DNA of 9,801 nucleotides, from positions 1 through 9,801 of the forward strand of contig JAITDM010000257.1 in NCBI GenBank assembly GCA_031282535.1. The letters run 5' to 3'. This DNA comes from Oscillospiraceae bacterium. Its GTDB lineage: Bacteria; Bacillota; Clostridia; Oscillospirales; UBA929. How positions within the stretch are numbered: the first letter of the stretch is position 1; the number at the start of each line of letters is the position of its first letter. Under the pieces are notes generated by a model. The model did not search any database. It was not told where the DNA came from and saw nothing but the letters and a program-made list of their open reading frames with translations. Made by a program: the position numbers and the translations under genes. Of the stretch, positions 8,710 to 9,801 are shown one piece after another.

Positions 8710-9801
8710 ATGGTTGAGATCGCGGTGTCGGGGCTTGGAAAGGCCTATGGGGACAATCAAGTGCTGCAGGGGCTCTCGATGGAGGTCCACAGCGGGGAGA
8801 AGGTCGCGCTGGTCGGCGCCAACGGCGCCGGCAAGACGACGCTGCTGCGCATCCTCACGGGGGAGGAGACGGCCGACGAGGGCACGGTGTCGGTGGCGGC
8901 CGGGCGGCGCGTCGGCGTGCTCTCGCAGATCCCGGTCTACCCGCCCGGGTACACGGCCGGCGACGTGCTGCACACGGCCTTTCGGCCGCTCATCGCGCTG
9001 AGAGACGAGATCGAGCGGCTGGCGCTTGCGATGCAAAGCGACCACACGCCGGCGCTGCTGGCGCGTTACGGGGCGCTGACCACCGAATTTGAGATGCGCG
9101 GCGGGTTTGACATGAAGACGCCGCTGGCCCGCGTGCGGACGGGGCTGCAGATCGACGACGACCTGTACGGCCGCGCCTTCGATACCCTCTCCGGCGGCGA
9201 GAAGACGCGGGTGACGCTGGCCTGCCTGATCCTCGCGGACCCCGGCCTGCTGCTGCTCGACGAGCCGACGAACCATCTGGACATCGAGTCCGTCGAATGG
9301 CTGGAGGAATACCTGGCGCGGGATAAAAACACGCTGTTGGCCGTCTCCCACGACCGGTATTTTCTGGACCGCGTCGCCACGCGCGTGATCGAGCTGGAGG
9401 CGGGCCGGGCCGAGAGCTACGCCGGCCGTTACAGCGACTACGCGCGGGAGAAGGCCGCGCGCCTCAAAACGCAGCGGGAGCGCTATGAGCGGGAGCAGCA
9501 GGAGAAGAACCGCCTGCTGGCCACGGCCCGGCGCATGCACGACTACGCCGGCGGCAACGCCAAGCTGCACCGCCGGGCCTTTGCCATCGAGAAGCGGGCC
9601 GGGCGGGTCGAGACGACCGGCCGCCCGCCGGCCGCGCAGGGGTCGATCCACGTCCGGTTCGGGGAGGCCGCCTTCCGGGCGGCCGACGTGCTCCGCCTGC
9701 ACGACCTCGGGAAGTCGTACGACCGCCCGCTCTTTCGCGGCGTCACGCTGGATGTGCGCGGCGGGGAACGCATCGGCATTTTGGGCGCCAACGGCGCCGG
9801 C
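8710..9801 (+). CDS. ABC-F family ATPase, C-terminal part beyond window
   Basis: The frame is open for 364 codons and runs off the window end. ABC-F proteins are soluble twin-ATPase proteins that act on the ribosome, as translation factors or antibiotic-protection proteins, not transporters. The first nucleotide-binding domain is complete: Walker A GANGAGKT at 36-43, Q-loop Q73, signature LSGGE at 160-164, Walker B LLLLDEPTNHLD at 180-191, and H-loop SHDR at 213-216. A charged helical linker follows (about 235-310). The second domain begins near 335, with its Walker A (GANGAG, 359-364) cut by the window edge. No membrane segment is seen. An in-frame TAG at 8695-8697 makes ATG 8710 the first possible start; AGGGGG (8696-8701) lies eight bases upstream. 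Probably co-transcribed with degV. Subfamily, and whether it confers resistance, cannot be told here. Confidence 0.93.
   Translation, partial: MVEIAVSGLGKAYGDNQVLQGLSMEVHSGEKVALVGANGAGKTTLLRILTGEETADEGTVSVAAGRRVGVLSQIPVYPPGYTAGDVLHTAFRPLIALRDEIERLALAMQSDHTPALLARYGALTTEFEMRGGFDMKTPLARVRTGLQIDDDLYGRAFDTLSGGEKTRVTLACLILADPGLLLLDEPTNHLDIESVEWLEEYLARDKNTLLAVSHDRYFLDRVATRVIELEAGRAESYAGRYSDYAREKAARLKTQRERYEREQQEKNRLLATARRMHDYAGGNAKLHRRAFAIEKRAGRVETTGRPPAAQGSIHVRFGEAAFRAADVLRLHDLGKSYDRPLFRGVTLDVRGGERIGILGANGAG

Noticed and set aside
8687..9001. A plus-strand frame starting at ATG 8687
   Set aside because: It is out of frame with the ABC-F motifs and encodes arginine/serine-rich shadow sequence.

Overview
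The window looks like a chromosomal segment of a GC-rich, strictly anaerobic Firmicute, probably class Clostridia. The support is indirect: AGGAGG-type ribosome binding sites, sigma-A-like promoters with 17-bp spacers, a single-chain pyruvate:ferredoxin oxidoreductase, a copper-amine-oxidase-N (stalk) domain secreted protein, a DegV protein and an ABC-F ATPase. No 16S or other marker is present, so genus is not assignable.

Layout. Positions 1-429 hold a cluster of palindromic intergenic repeats with no gene. An adenine deaminase gene (449-2185, +) follows, its own ribosome binding site starting 8 bases after the last repeat. It converges on a secreted stalk-domain protein (2298-3647, -), and a perfect 18-bp hairpin (2231-2280) lies between the two stops. 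Positions 3648-4002 are an AT-richer divergent control region, with one promoter firing left into the stalk-domain gene and another firing right into nifJ. The nifJ leader is about 145 nt and carries a terminator-like hairpin. nifJ (4003-7593, +) is full length with all expected cluster and thiamine pyrophosphate ligands. It ends at a strong GC hairpin (7654-7687). A new promoter (7706-7734) then drives a DegV-family fatty-acid-binding protein (7774-8649, +), and an ABC-F ATPase (8710 to the window end, +, incomplete) is probably co-transcribed with it. A short 7-bp tandem repeat sits on the degV stop codon.

How the genes fit together. The cargo is mostly housekeeping: purine salvage (adenine to hypoxanthine), pyruvate oxidation to acetyl-CoA with reduced ferredoxin, fatty-acid handling, and ribosome-associated ABC-F function. 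Apart from the probable degV-ABC-F pair, the genes look like independent transcription units. I see no evidence of a defence island, prophage, CRISPR array, biosynthetic cluster or other novel multigene system. The points worth a second look are the repeat cluster, the nifJ leader, the unclassified C-terminal half of the stalk-domain protein and the repeat at the degV stop.
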